The notes under the pieces: model-generated
Database searches by the model: none
Seen by the model: only the letters and a program-made list of their open reading frames with translations
What the model was told of the DNA's origin: nothing
In this document: positions 43,682-52,782 of the stretch, in pieces
How positions within the stretch are numbered: the stretch's first letter is position 1
Layout: each line of letters opens with the position of its first letter
From: Chitinophagaceae bacterium
GTDB lineage: Bacteria; Bacteroidota; Bacteroidia; Chitinophagales; Chitinophagaceae
Assembly: GCA_016720745.1 (NCBI GenBank)
Contig: JADKKA010000022.1
Span: 1,302,001 to 1,366,000 of the forward strand
Reading direction: 5' to 3'
DNA: 64,000 nucleotides
Position numbers and translations under genes: made by a program

Positions 43682-44053
43682 ATGAAACATCTACTTCTAT
43701 TCGGTTGTATGAGCGGCCTGTCCGTATTGGTAGCTGCTCAGCAAAAAGACCTGTTTGATATTAACCGGCATTTAAAGGGGAATAAACAATTCAGGGAATC
43801 TCCTAAATCAACTTTCATATTGACTCCGGGATCTGTTTATTCCAACCTGATGTTATTACAATACAGGCTTGCAAATAATGAAGGCGTATACAGCCATCCA
43901 ACCTACCATATGCCAGTCATTGTACCTGAAACAACTCTTAACCCGATTTTCAATCCAGCTTTAGGTCAACGATTAAACCTGGCTATACAGACATGGCCAA
44001 GGGAATCAATCGCCGGAGCCATTCCAAATCCTGCTCCAGTGATATCCTGGTAG
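43682..44053 (+). CDS. Small secreted protein of unknown function (123 aa)
   Basis: An N-terminal signal peptide (MKHLLLFGCMSGLSVLVAAQ) is followed by a hydrophilic, Asn/Pro-rich chain with no Cys and no recognisable fold. A terminator hairpin follows. It may be transcribed with pgi (26 bases apart). Confidence 0.68.
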   Translation: MKHLLLFGCMSGLSVLVAAQQKDLFDINRHLKGNKQFRESPKSTFILTPGSVYSNLMLLQYRLANNEGVYSHPTYHMPVIVPETTLNPIFNPALGQRLNLAIQTWPRESIAGAIPNPAPVISW

Positions 44054-44077
44054 TTTAAGGCAACTCCATTTTTCAAT

Positions 44078-44099
44078 ACCAGCAACGGCTGGTTTTTTT
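44078..44099 (+). terminator. Terminator of the pgi region
   Basis: ACCAGC (44078-44083), loop AACG, GCTGGT (44088-44093), T7. Short stem but with a good T-run. Confidence 0.75.
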
Positions 44100-44126
44100 A
44101 TGTTCGGTGGTTTTGAAGGAATGCAT

Positions 44127-44157
44127 AAAAAAAAGCCCCCTGCATGCAGGGGGCTTT
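44127..44157 (-). terminator. Terminator of the T9SS cargo gene
   Basis: A perfect inverted repeat with arms AAAGCCCCCTGCA (44132-44144) and its complement (44145-44157), and a T8 run on the minus strand. It ends 20 bases downstream of the gene's stop. Confidence 0.94.
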
Positions 44158-44176
44158 GGAATTTATTCGTTAGCGA

Positions 44177-47100
44177 TTACTTGGCTTGCTTGATAACAAA
44201 ACCTGAAACTGCTTTCTTCGTGTACATGTCGATCACTTTCACCAGGTAGATACCGGCAGGCTGGAAGCTCAGGTCGATATCGAAGCGCTGGTAGTGAGGA
44301 GAAGTAACATTAGAGAGCATGATATCACGGCTCATCACTTCGCTACCTGCAGAGTTGAAGATCTGAATTCTTCTCTTCTCGGAGGTTACGCCAGGATAGT
44401 ACAGTCTTACCTGGAACTGACCGCTGTTCGGGTTTGGATACAGCCAGAGTTTTTCACCGGCTTCAGCCTCGATCAGGAGTTGGTTAGAAGAGTTACGGCA
44501 ACCGTTAACATCGGTAACAGTAGCCTGGTAAACACCCAGTCTGTCGATATCAGCAACAACGCTGTTGGTAGAACCAACAATCGGGCTGCCATCTCTTGTC
44601 CATGCCCAGTTTGGTGTAGCATTCGGAGCAGGTGTGCTGCTTCCTGTGATAGTTGAAGTACCGTTTGGCAACAGGGCCAGTTTGGTTGCTGAAATGGTCA
44701 CAGTTGGAAGTGCAAACACTGTCAGTTTAACCACATTGCTGGTAAAGTTACCAGAGCAAGGACTGGTCGTTACATTCACACGATAGAGGAAGTTATTCAT
44801 ATCAACCGGAGCTGATCTGGTAACACCTGTGAGTGATAATGTACTGGTAGTAGCACCGCTGTACACACCACCGTTGGTAACGTTAGCCCATGTGAGACCA
44901 TTATTTCTGGATTCCTGCCACTGGTAAGCAAATGGTCCACCAGGAGCGGTTACAGTAAAGGAAGTTGTACCACCAACGCAAACTGATTTGTCAACCGGCT
45001 GTGTTACTGTTCCAAGCGGCTGGAGTACTGTTACAGGAATAACAGTAGCTGGAGACACGCAGGAAGGTGCAGCAGTTGTGTATACTACAGAATAGTTGGT
45101 ATTGGCAGTTGGGTTCACAAAAATGGTAGTTCTGGCGTCTCCGGCATAAGGAGTAGTTGCACCAGCATCCAGCCACATCGTGTTCGGAGTAGCAGGGTTA
45201 GATGACCAAACACCAGCAGCAGGTGCACCATAAATAATGGTTACGCTCCAGCTAAGCAGGTTTCCAAAGTCACCAGGTCCGAGATCACACATACCGAGTG
45301 TCCAGGTACCATTCACGTTGGCAGGATTCTGGAAATTAGTCCATGAAGCTGTTGTTGTTGGCAGGTTATTAGGGCCAACACCAATTGTGTTATACCTGTC
45401 TGCTCTGAAAATAGCAGTTCTTGGAGCAGGTGCACCGCTGATTGCGGGACGGGTATTATCTGAACTAAATACGGTGTTAGTAAAGTTAGCAGTACTGTTA
45501 CTACCGGTACCACCATCTATCAGACCAACCAGGTTGATCACATCACCAGTGGGGTTACCCAGGTTCATGACCAGGTCACCAGCCCATGTGTGAGTCATAT
45601 TGAAGGTCAGTCTTACTTCTGTAATTACCGCATTTGAAGGAATACCACTAACAGTAACGGTACGGTTGATACCATTTGGTGTATTATCAGGAACCGCAGC
45701 AGGCAGACCTGCAGAAGCATTGAATACAGCTGTAGTTGGTGAAGTGGCATTGGTCAGTGTCAGCGGAATGATAGAACCACGACAAATGGTTGCACTTGTT
45801 GGGTTAACAGTTGCCACCAGCGGTACAACAGTTAATGTTGCAGGAGCGGTGAAATCAATCGCCGTACAGGGGTTAGAATAATAAGCCCTGAACTGATAGC
45901 CAGACAATGTTGAAGGCACACCAGTCAAAGTAATTGCATTGGTAGTAGCTCCGGAGAATACTACACCGGCAGGTCCAACACCATTGATTACATTCTGCCA
46001 GATACCAGCAGCTGAAGTTCTGTACTCCCAGCCAATAACTGGCAGTGAAGCAGAACCGATATTAATAGAGAATGTAGCATTAGCTGAACACTGAACTGAT
46101 GCGCTGGCTGGTCCGGTTACATTTGTAAATGCCACACAAGGCTGGATATTTACATTGTAATCTTCTGACTCACCGAATGTACCGGAAGTTGCACCACAGG
46201 CCTGAGTAGATCCGGGAGATGTTGGGTTATCATCACCACCTCTTACGCGCAGGCGGGTTGTTCCGATATTTGTTCCAGCGGGAATTGTTACATTAATAGT
46301 TACAGTTCCGTTAGCACCTGCATCGCCTGTGCTACCGAGGAATTCACCGGCATCGTTAAAATCACCATCCCTGTTATAGTCAATCCAGGCAGCACAACGC
46401 TGACCAAATGTATCAGGTCCAACAGTGATAGAAAGCGGATAAGTAGCTCCCTGGATTAAAACCGGGGCAGGTACTGCGCTATAGAAAGTATATGGCGGAG
46501 CAGAACAGGTTGTTACATTGTTCAGTGTTCCAAACTGTACCCTGGCAATATAATCACCAAAAGCACATCCATTGGTATAAGTTGGAGTACAATAACAGTT
46601 ATCAATGTTATCCATTGTAATCTGTATTGGATTCGATGTTCCAGTGTTAGTAGTACAGGTTACCTGGCAACGATAATAAGTAGCAACAGTCTGTGTTCCT
46701 GTATATGTTGGGTTGGTAGCACCGGAGATATTAGTATAGGTACCAGTCAATGTTGGAGAACTCTGCCACTGGTAAGAAACGCCACTACCAGGAGTGCTGT
46801 TCTGCAAACTCAGGGTAAAATTCGCGCTGGGACAAACTACAGTTGCTGATGCAAGGGTATTACCAGGAGTTGGTGTACCAGAGCAGGGAACTGAAGAACA
46901 AATTGGTAAGTCTACAGTCAGTGTATAGTTTGATGCAGTTTGTAAAGCATTAGGTGAGAAAATTACAAAAACCAGCGTCTGACCTGATGCTACAACTGCA
47001 CTGCAGGAAGTTGCAGCTGGAGGCGTGCCACTGCTTAAACCTGGGTCAGTTAAAAAGTTAGTTGCAAGATTATTGGGATCAAAACTGTTCAGATACACAC

Positions 47101-47596
47101 CAAATTCAATATTGGTAGTAGCATCTGTACTTGTAAGTGTAAAGGTTGCACACTGAGATAAACCAGATGTATTGGTCCAGGTGTGTGTATCAAAAAATGT
47201 ATTGGCTGCAAAGGGGGCGGCAAATGGTTTAGGTCCAGGACAAACACCCTGTACACCATTTCTATTAAGCCTTTGAGACATTGTTGGATCAGGCGCACCC
47301 AGTGATCCGGTAAAAGTGGCACAAACAGCATCCGTACCATTTCTCACAATTCCGGTTACTTTCCGGTTAGGGACTCCTGCATCATTATCAGATTTAGGAT
47401 CGACTGGCCTTCTTTGAGCATTAATAAATGCTCTTTTAGCGTCAGTCAAACCCTTTGCGACTTGTTTGGCTCCCGGGGTCAATCGGTTGGACTCCTGTGC
47501 TGAGCTCACTTGTGCATTGAATGCTAAAACAAGAAAGAGAGCGAGCATCTTAGCACAAAAAGACCATAATTTTCTTTGCGTAAATTTTGGTTGCAT
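44177..47596 (-). CDS. Large secreted T9SS cargo protein with GEVED and Ig-like domains
   Basis: A 1139-residue protein. An extended signal peptide (1-33) is followed by Ig-like/PKD-like repeats; a GEVED domain at about 395-490 (CAAWIDYNRDGDFNDAGEF, GESEDYNV); a segment like a proprotein-convertase P domain (about 640-800: PSNAVITEVRLTFNMTHTWAGDLVMNL, WSVTIIYG); further SPSSxxQWQxS repeats; and a C-terminal T9SS sorting domain (LWLYPNPNSGQFQVRLYYPG ... PAGIYLVKV). It is exported across the outer membrane and attached to the surface or released; adhesion is likely but unproved. Confidence 0.94.
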   Translation of the reverse strand: MQPKFTQRKLWSFCAKMLALFLVLAFNAQVSSAQESNRLTPGAKQVAKGLTDAKRAFINAQRRPVDPKSDNDAGVPNRKVTGIVRNGTDAVCATFTGSLGAPDPTMSQRLNRNGVQGVCPGPKPFAAPFAANTFFDTHTWTNTSGLSQCATFTLTSTDATTNIEFGVYLNSFDPNNLATNFLTDPGLSSGTPPAATSCSAVVASGQTLVFVIFSPNALQTASNYTLTVDLPICSSVPCSGTPTPGNTLASATVVCPSANFTLSLQNSTPGSGVSYQWQSSPTLTGTYTNISGATNPTYTGTQTVATYYRCQVTCTTNTGTSNPIQITMDNIDNCYCTPTYTNGCAFGDYIARVQFGTLNNVTTCSAPPYTFYSAVPAPVLIQGATYPLSITVGPDTFGQRCAAWIDYNRDGDFNDAGEFLGSTGDAGANGTVTINVTIPAGTNIGTTRLRVRGGDDNPTSPGSTQACGATSGTFGESEDYNVNIQPCVAFTNVTGPASASVQCSANATFSINIGSASLPVIGWEYRTSAAGIWQNVINGVGPAGVVFSGATTNAITLTGVPSTLSGYQFRAYYSNPCTAIDFTAPATLTVVPLVATVNPTSATICRGSIIPLTLTNATSPTTAVFNASAGLPAAVPDNTPNGINRTVTVSGIPSNAVITEVRLTFNMTHTWAGDLVMNLGNPTGDVINLVGLIDGGTGSNSTANFTNTVFSSDNTRPAISGAPAPRTAIFRADRYNTIGVGPNNLPTTTASWTNFQNPANVNGTWTLGMCDLGPGDFGNLLSWSVTIIYGAPAAGVWSSNPATPNTMWLDAGATTPYAGDARTTIFVNPTANTNYSVVYTTAAPSCVSPATVIPVTVLQPLGTVTQPVDKSVCVGGTTSFTVTAPGGPFAYQWQESRNNGLTWANVTNGGVYSGATTSTLSLTGVTRSAPVDMNNFLYRVNVTTSPCSGNFTSNVVKLTVFALPTVTISATKLALLPNGTSTITGSSTPAPNATPNWAWTRDGSPIVGSTNSVVADIDRLGVYQATVTDVNGCRNSSNQLLIEAEAGEKLWLYPNPNSGQFQVRLYYPGVTSEKRRIQIFNSAGSEVMSRDIMLSNVTSPHYQRFDIDLSFQPAGIYLVKVIDMYTKKAVSGFVIKQAK

Positions 47597-47698
47597 ATTT
47601 TGTATTTTAAATGAATAACAGTCCCCGGCTAGCAGTCAATTGCCGGAAAACAGGCCGTAAGATAATTTTTTTTTAGTATTTACAAGAAAAATTTAACA

Positions 47699-48136
47699 TC
47701 ACCACTTATCCACCTCCTCTGTGCCATTTTCTGAGGCTGAAGCACTTGCTTCAATTTTGTCAGTTTGAACCTCCGGAGCCTGGCTTACAGGGGCTTCCGG
47801 GGCGGCAATAACCTCCTCCCGGTAAGAGCCATCACCCTGATCGGCTTCATCATGATTAAAGGCATCAAAGTCGAAATCAGGCATCAGGTCAGTTTTAACG
47901 TAATCTACCGCTTCACCCAGGGCTTTGATAAACTTATTAAAATCTTCCTTGTAGAGGAAAATCTTGTGCCGGTCATACCCGTTGTCATCAAAACGTTTAC
48001 GGCTTTCGGTAATAGTCAGGTAATAATCATTGCCCCTGGTAGCTCTCACATCAAAGAAGTAAGTCCTTCTTTTGCCTGCACGGATCCGCTTACTGTAGAT
48101 GCTTTCCGCTTTTTTTTCATTTTGATCGTACGACAC
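47699..48136 (-). CDS. DUF3276/PUR-domain DNA/RNA-binding protein
   Basis: A 145-residue protein. The PUR core is ESIYSKRIRAGKRRTYFFDVRATRGNDYYLTITESRKRFDDNGYDRHKIFLYKEDFNKFIKALGEAV, followed by an acidic, low-complexity tail ending EEVDKW. PUR proteins bind single-stranded DNA or RNA. The start is a GTG at 48136 (or TTG at 48142); no in-frame ATG exists before the core. The ATG at 48120 is out of frame by one base relative to an A8 run. Confidence 0.88.
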   Translation of the reverse strand: MSYDQNEKKAESIYSKRIRAGKRRTYFFDVRATRGNDYYLTITESRKRFDDNGYDRHKIFLYKEDFNKFIKALGEAVDYVKTDLMPDFDFDAFNHDEADQGDGSYREEVIAAPEAPVSQAPEVQTDKIEASASASENGTEEVDKW

Positions 48137-48182
48137 TGTCAATTGTTTAGCAGTTAAGGAAAAGAGTTTTGGTCAGATCATA

Positions 48183-48213
48183 CAAATTTATCAATGTTTT
48201 TGAAACAGCCAAA
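48183..48213 (-). promoter_or_regulatory. Promoter of the PUR-domain gene
   Basis: TTTG (48213-48210), 19 bases, TAAATTTG (48190-48183): a textbook Bacteroidota promoter. It places the transcript start about 40 bases before the GTG. Confidence 0.85.
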
Positions 48214-48643
48214 TCTGTGATTTTGACTGTCTTCTGCCGTATCTGACCCAGGGCTAAGAGGATGGAGGGATTTTTGTCTGCTTAAACAGTTTTATACCCC
48301 TTATTTGAGAACCAGGGATTATTCCTTTTCTACAAAATGCATTGACTAAAAAGTATCATTTGCTAATACAGGCGTTTAATATATTATAATGTAATTTAAT
48401 TGCCTACATCTGTTTTGAAAGCCGATTCATTCGTAATTAGCTTAAAACCAACCACTTATTACTTATCCAGCAGGTAAATGACCAGTAAACAGTGCTCCGC
48501 CATTTGGGATTTCAAATACCCGGGGAGTTGATGATTTATTTAATATTATAGGAGACGCTTTCCCACATTCAAATCTGAAAGCGGTACCGGGCCAGTTAAA
48601 TTGGGGGGTACCCGGCAGTTCGGAGACATACTAATGATTTTTT
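48214..48643. other. 430-base intergenic region, no feature identified
   Basis: A/T-rich with no open frame of gene quality. Near 48580 the word GGTACC appears twice. The region follows the 3' end of the ABC transporter gene (minus strand), but no clear hairpin-plus-T-run terminator was found. Confidence 0.5.
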
Positions 48644-50485
48644 TTACTCCTCAGTCTGATCCCCGGGACTGGCTTGCTGCCGCTCATACATCGCTGCATA
48701 GTATCCTGCTTTGGCCATTAATTCAGTATGGGTGCCCTGTTCTGTAATCATCCCATCTTCCAGCACCACGATTTTATCGAATTGTAATAAGGAAAATATC
48801 CGGTGGGTGATAATGATGGCGGTTTTATCCCTGAGATAGGCATCAAGCTGCCCAATGATTTCTTTTTCTGTACGTGCATCAACGGCACTAAGGCAATCAT
48901 CAAATAACACAAAGGCCGGATCTTTAATAAGGGCCCGGGCAATCGAGATTCGTTGTTTTTGTCCCCCACTTAGTGTAACACCCCTCTCCCCCACCATGGT
49001 TTCGTACTGCTCAGAAAAACCGGCGATTTCTCTGTCAACGCTGGCCTGTCTTGCGGCCATTTGAACCTGCTCCAATCCGGCTTCCTGCAATCCAAAACTG
49101 ATATTGCCACTTACCGTATCACTGAACAAAAAAACATCCTGGGGCACATAGCTGATCTGTTCTCTTAATGATTTCAGATCAAGCGCTCCTATTGATTGCC
49201 CATCCAGCTTTATAATCCCATTATCAGGATCGTACATTCTTAATAATAACTGGGCAATAGTCGACTTGCCGCTACCCGTGCGTCCGATGATGGCTACTTT
49301 CTCTCCTTTTTTTATATCCAGTGTAAAATCTTTCAACGCCTTTATACCGGTATGCGGGTAGGTAAAATTTACTTTCTGAAAACTGATATTCCCTTCCAGT
49401 GAAACGGAAACAGCTTTATTGCTGTTTTGAATAACCGGTTCAGTATCCAGAAATTCATTGATTCTTTTCTGGGAAGCAGCAGCTCTTTGGATCATACTGG
49501 CCGTTAAACCAATGGCACTGACCGGAAAAGTGAGCATATTAATATAGATCACAAATTCAACAATGGTATTGATACCAATATTGTGACCACCATGTATATA
49601 ATAAAGGCCCCCAATCATAATAGTGAAAAGGGTACTTAGTCCGATCAGTAAAGTAATGGAAGGGAAATAAATGGCTTCTACTTTGGCCAGTCCTACGGCA
49701 TTGCGCTTATAAGTCTCGCTGTTTTTAGTAAAAAAACCAAGCATGGCATTTTCCTGCACAAAGGATTTGATCACCCGGATACCGGAATAAGTTTCCTGTG
49801 CATTGGTGGTTAAAGCCGATAAGGATTCCTGGATCTGTTCACTTTTTTTATGGATCGTATTATTGATCAGATAAATTGTAATTGCCAGTATCGGTAATGG
49901 TGCCAGTACATACTGGGTCAGTTGCGCATCTCTTTTGAGCATAAAAAAAACACTCAGGGAGATCACTGCCACCAGGTTGGCCAGGTACATGATGGCCGGG
50001 CCGGTAAACATTCTGACCCTGCTCACATCTTCAGCAATCCGGTTCATCAGATCGCCGGTGCTGTGGGATTTAAAAAAGCCGGTATCGAGTCGCTGGTAAT
50101 GCCGGTAAATCTCATTCTTCTGGTCATACTCTATGAACCGGCTCATCACAATGATGGTTTGCCTCATTAAAAAAAGGAAAAATCCACGGAGCAGGGCCAG
50201 GCTCAGTATTACAATACCACAAAGTGCTACCACTTTGCCGATACTCATTCCGCCTCCGTTCATTTTGGCAATAAACAGATCTACCAACACATCATAATCA
50301 GCCGGTTTGGCCGGTGCCTTATAACCAGGCAGGTGCAGCTCTTTCTGTACATGATCGATGATGAACCCGGTAACTTGAGGGGATAGTACGTTAAAATAGT
50401 TGGACAGGAATATAAATATGACCCCGCCCCCCAGCCTGACGCGGTATTTCCAGAAATATTTATTGAGGCTGCCAAGCTGAGTCAC
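48644..50485 (-). CDS. ABC exporter (fused permease/ATPase), Asp at the catalytic position
   Basis: A 613-residue half-transporter: six helices in residues 15-330 and an ATPase from ~360. Walker A is GRTGSGKST (401-409), signature LSGGQ (505-509), Walker B FVLFDD (525-530), switch His in ITHR (561). The catalytic Glu is replaced by D530, as in the degenerate site of heterodimeric MdlA/YheI-type exporters. No partner gene is adjacent. It is probably a lipid or drug exporter. The start is GTG at 50485, supported by the -7 box; no upstream ATG fits. Confidence 0.92.
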   Translation of the reverse strand: MTQLGSLNKYFWKYRVRLGGGVIFIFLSNYFNVLSPQVTGFIIDHVQKELHLPGYKAPAKPADYDVLVDLFIAKMNGGGMSIGKVVALCGIVILSLALLRGFFLFLMRQTIIVMSRFIEYDQKNEIYRHYQRLDTGFFKSHSTGDLMNRIAEDVSRVRMFTGPAIMYLANLVAVISLSVFFMLKRDAQLTQYVLAPLPILAITIYLINNTIHKKSEQIQESLSALTTNAQETYSGIRVIKSFVQENAMLGFFTKNSETYKRNAVGLAKVEAIYFPSITLLIGLSTLFTIMIGGLYYIHGGHNIGINTIVEFVIYINMLTFPVSAIGLTASMIQRAAASQKRINEFLDTEPVIQNSNKAVSVSLEGNISFQKVNFTYPHTGIKALKDFTLDIKKGEKVAIIGRTGSGKSTIAQLLLRMYDPDNGIIKLDGQSIGALDLKSLREQISYVPQDVFLFSDTVSGNISFGLQEAGLEQVQMAARQASVDREIAGFSEQYETMVGERGVTLSGGQKQRISIARALIKDPAFVLFDDCLSAVDARTEKEIIGQLDAYLRDKTAIIITHRIFSLLQFDKIVVLEDGMITEQGTHTELMAKAGYYAAMYERQQASPGDQTEE

Positions 50486-50498
50486 AAAAAAATTTGTG

Positions 50499-50506
50499 CA
50501 AAGTTA
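50499..50506 (-). promoter_or_regulatory. -7 box (TAACTTTG) of the ABC exporter
   Basis: TAACTTTG on the minus strand, 13 bases before the GTG start. It lies 20 bases from the divergent tRNA promoter, so both share a short control region. Confidence 0.65.
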
Positions 50507-50525
50507 AATGATAGATTGCTAATCG

Positions 50526-50557
50526 TTTGGGGGGAATTAATTGCATCCGTACATTTG
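50526..50557 (+). promoter_or_regulatory. Promoter of tRNA-Ser
   Basis: TTTG (50526-50529), 20 bases, TACATTTG (50550-50557), only four bases before the mature tRNA 5' end. Confidence 0.8.
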
Positions 50558-50561
50558 CCGC

Positions 50562-50646
50562 GGAGAGATGGCAGAGCGGTCGAATGCGGCGGTCTTGAAA
50601 ACCGTTGAGGTGAAAGCCTCCGGGGGTTCGAATCCCTCTCTCTCCG
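50562..50646 (+). tRNA. tRNA-Ser (anticodon TGA)
   Basis: An 85-base cloverleaf with acceptor arms GGAGAGA/TCTCTCC, discriminator G, a long class II variable arm and T-loop TTCGAAT. The anticodon loop CTTGAAA gives TGA at 50596-50598, decoding UCA/UCN serine codons. CCA is not encoded. Confidence 0.97.
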
Positions 50647-50649
50647 CTG

Positions 50650-50677
50650 AAATCCCGATTATATATCGGGATTTTTT
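50650..50677 (+). terminator. Terminator after tRNA-Ser
   Basis: AAATCCCGAT (50650-50659), loop TATAT, ATCGGGATTT (50665-50674), T-run. Directly follows the tRNA. Confidence 0.93.
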
Positions 50678-50731
50678 CATTTATGGCGTTTTATCCCCGC
50701 ATTTTTCAGCCAGGAGCCGAAACCGTAATCA

Positions 50732-51454
50732 TTATTTTATTCGAAGCTGCTGAAAAAGATGCTCCCGGTAATTACCACCAACCGGCAACTGAACCTTTCC
50801 GATTTCAATGGTATTACCAAAAACACCTGTTATAGCCTGTAAAGACACCAGAAAGGACCGATGGGCTCTTACAAAACGGGTTGCAGGTAGCATCGCCTCA
50901 ACTGCTTTCAGGTGCTCCCCAACCAAAACCGTATTTCCGTTTCTTAAAAATATCTTAGAATAATCCTTCAGGGCTTCCAGATATAATATCTCATCAAAAT
51001 CCACTTTGACCAGCTTCCCATCAGTTTTAAAGAAGATATAATTTAATTCAGAAGAGCCCTTATTGGCAGGCTGAATGAGTTGATCAGTCTGGCCCAATGA
51101 TGTTTTCAATTTATCCAATGCCTGTTCAAACCGCATTTCAGTTACCGGTTTAACAATGTAATCAACTGCATTCAGTGTAAAGGCTTCGGCTGCAAAGCTG
51201 GCATGTGCCGTTGTAAAGATGATTTTAGGAGGATGTTTCAGCGATTGTAAAAATTCAATACCCGAAATCACCGGCATTTGTATGTCCAGAAAAATCACAT
51301 GCACATCATGATGCAGCAACCATTCATAGGCCTGAACCGGATTGATACACTCCGCTAAAATCCTATACCCGCCTTTTTGGGCCAGAAAAGTTCTGATCAG
51401 TGACCTGGCAAGCGGCTCATCATCAATAATGAGACAATTAATCGGACTGCTCAT
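50732..51454 (-). CDS. LytTR-family response regulator (pair 3)
   Basis: A 240-residue regulator: receiver (LIIDDEPLARS, IFLDIQMPVISG, FTTAHASFA, DYIVKPV) and LytTR domain (about 137-238: DEILYLEALKDYSKIFLRNGN and FVRAHRSFLVSLQAITGV). The ATG overlaps the kinase stop by 4 bases. The divergent serine hydrolase on the far side of the kinase is a possible target. Confidence 0.93.
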   Translation of the reverse strand: MSSPINCLIIDDEPLARSLIRTFLAQKGGYRILAECINPVQAYEWLLHHDVHVIFLDIQMPVISGIEFLQSLKHPPKIIFTTAHASFAAEAFTLNAVDYIVKPVTEMRFEQALDKLKTSLGQTDQLIQPANKGSSELNYIFFKTDGKLVKVDFDEILYLEALKDYSKIFLRNGNTVLVGEHLKAVEAMLPATRFVRAHRSFLVSLQAITGVFGNTIEIGKVQLPVGGNYREHLFQQLRIK

Positions 51455-52560
51455 AGATCAATGGTGATTTTAACGTCGTAGATCTTTTCCTGATCAGATA
51501 ATGAAATCTGATGTTTTCCCGGATATTGGCTCTGCAACCTTTTCTTCAGATTGCTCCACCCAATCCCGCCATTTTGGTTTCTTTTCAACGGATCATAATT
51601 ATTCCTGATTTGGAAACAAAGCCTATGATTAACTAATTCGATACTGATATCAATAAATGAATGCCCTTCCAGGTTATCTGCGCTGTATTTAAATGCATTT
51701 TCCACCAGCGGAATAAATAGTAATGGTGGCAACCTGATTTCATTCTGTGGTACTGCTGCCACCATGGTGACCATTGTTTTATTCAGTCGTAACTTTTCCA
51801 ATGCAATATAATCTTCCATCAACTCCAGTTCCTTACCTATAGAAATACTCTCTCCCCCACTCTCATACAGAGAATGCCGTAAAAAATCAGAGAGCCTGGC
51901 AATGGTGGCTGAAGCTTCATCCTTCCTTTCCTGTACCACCAGAGAATGGATATTATTTAAAGTATTAAATAAAAAATGGGGATTCACCTGCGCCTTCAGA
52001 AACCGGAATTCCAGTAAAATATTCTCCTTTTCAAGTTCCATCGCGTTTGTCCTGGCTTTGATAAAATCAAAGGCAATCTTAAAAGCAATAACCGGACTTA
52101 ACCTGGCAATCAGCACATAAAAAATACCCAGTGAAAATAATGAGCTGGCTATTCCCTGTAACAACGGCTCTTTGGTACCCTGCCTGACAACAGCAGGCAT
52201 TTGCGAGAGCAGTTCCTTACAGGAAGAACAGTTTGTGATTAACCATCTTTCCTGGACTTCAAACAGGATGGTATAGATTAAAATCTGGATCAACAACAGC
52301 AAAACTCCAGTTACATATTTCTTATTCTTCAATAAAAGAGGCCATATAAAATATACAAACGGGTAATAAAACAGCACCAGGTTGAACACATTCAGTAGCG
52401 GTTCCAGCCACGCTATAAAAGTGCCTGCAAAAATATTAAGGGATACGGTATTGAAATAATAGGCCGTCAGCCAATACAACAGCCAGAACAGCAAATGGAG
52501 CCCCACCCTGAAAAGCAGGTTGGTATTTTTTTTACTTACAATTCGCTCCAGAAAATTCAT
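51451..52560 (-). CDS. LytS-type sensor histidine kinase (pair 3)
   Basis: A 369-residue membrane kinase: four to five helices in the first 170 residues, a coiled stretch (NAMELEKENILLEFRFLKAQ), VNPHFLFNTLNNIHSLV with the phosphoacceptor His, N box NAFKYSADN and GIGWSNLKKRLQSQYPGKHQI. Start is ATG 52560; the in-frame TTG at 52566 adds only two residues. Coupled to the regulator by the ATGA overlap. Confidence 0.92.
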   Translation of the reverse strand: MNFLERIVSKKNTNLLFRVGLHLLFWLLYWLTAYYFNTVSLNIFAGTFIAWLEPLLNVFNLVLFYYPFVYFIWPLLLKNKKYVTGVLLLLIQILIYTILFEVQERWLITNCSSCKELLSQMPAVVRQGTKEPLLQGIASSLFSLGIFYVLIARLSPVIAFKIAFDFIKARTNAMELEKENILLEFRFLKAQVNPHFLFNTLNNIHSLVVQERKDEASATIARLSDFLRHSLYESGGESISIGKELELMEDYIALEKLRLNKTMVTMVAAVPQNEIRLPPLLFIPLVENAFKYSADNLEGHSFIDISIELVNHRLCFQIRNNYDPLKRNQNGGIGWSNLKKRLQSQYPGKHQISLSDQEKIYDVKITIDL

Positions 52561-52782
52561 TGGCAAATATCCAGATTTGGATATAAAGCGATTGATCTTT
52601 TCTACCAGCGCCCCTTTTTGAGCTACGAAAATTCAAAACCGCTCCCATTCTGTACACCTGCCCCCTGATTTCATATACATCAGCCAGATGTCGGCCAACC
52701 CTGTAACTTGTTTTGGTAGTCAATAAGACCTCTTCCATAGATTTCTTTTTTTGCAGCGGCCATTTAAATCTTGTTTTACAAT

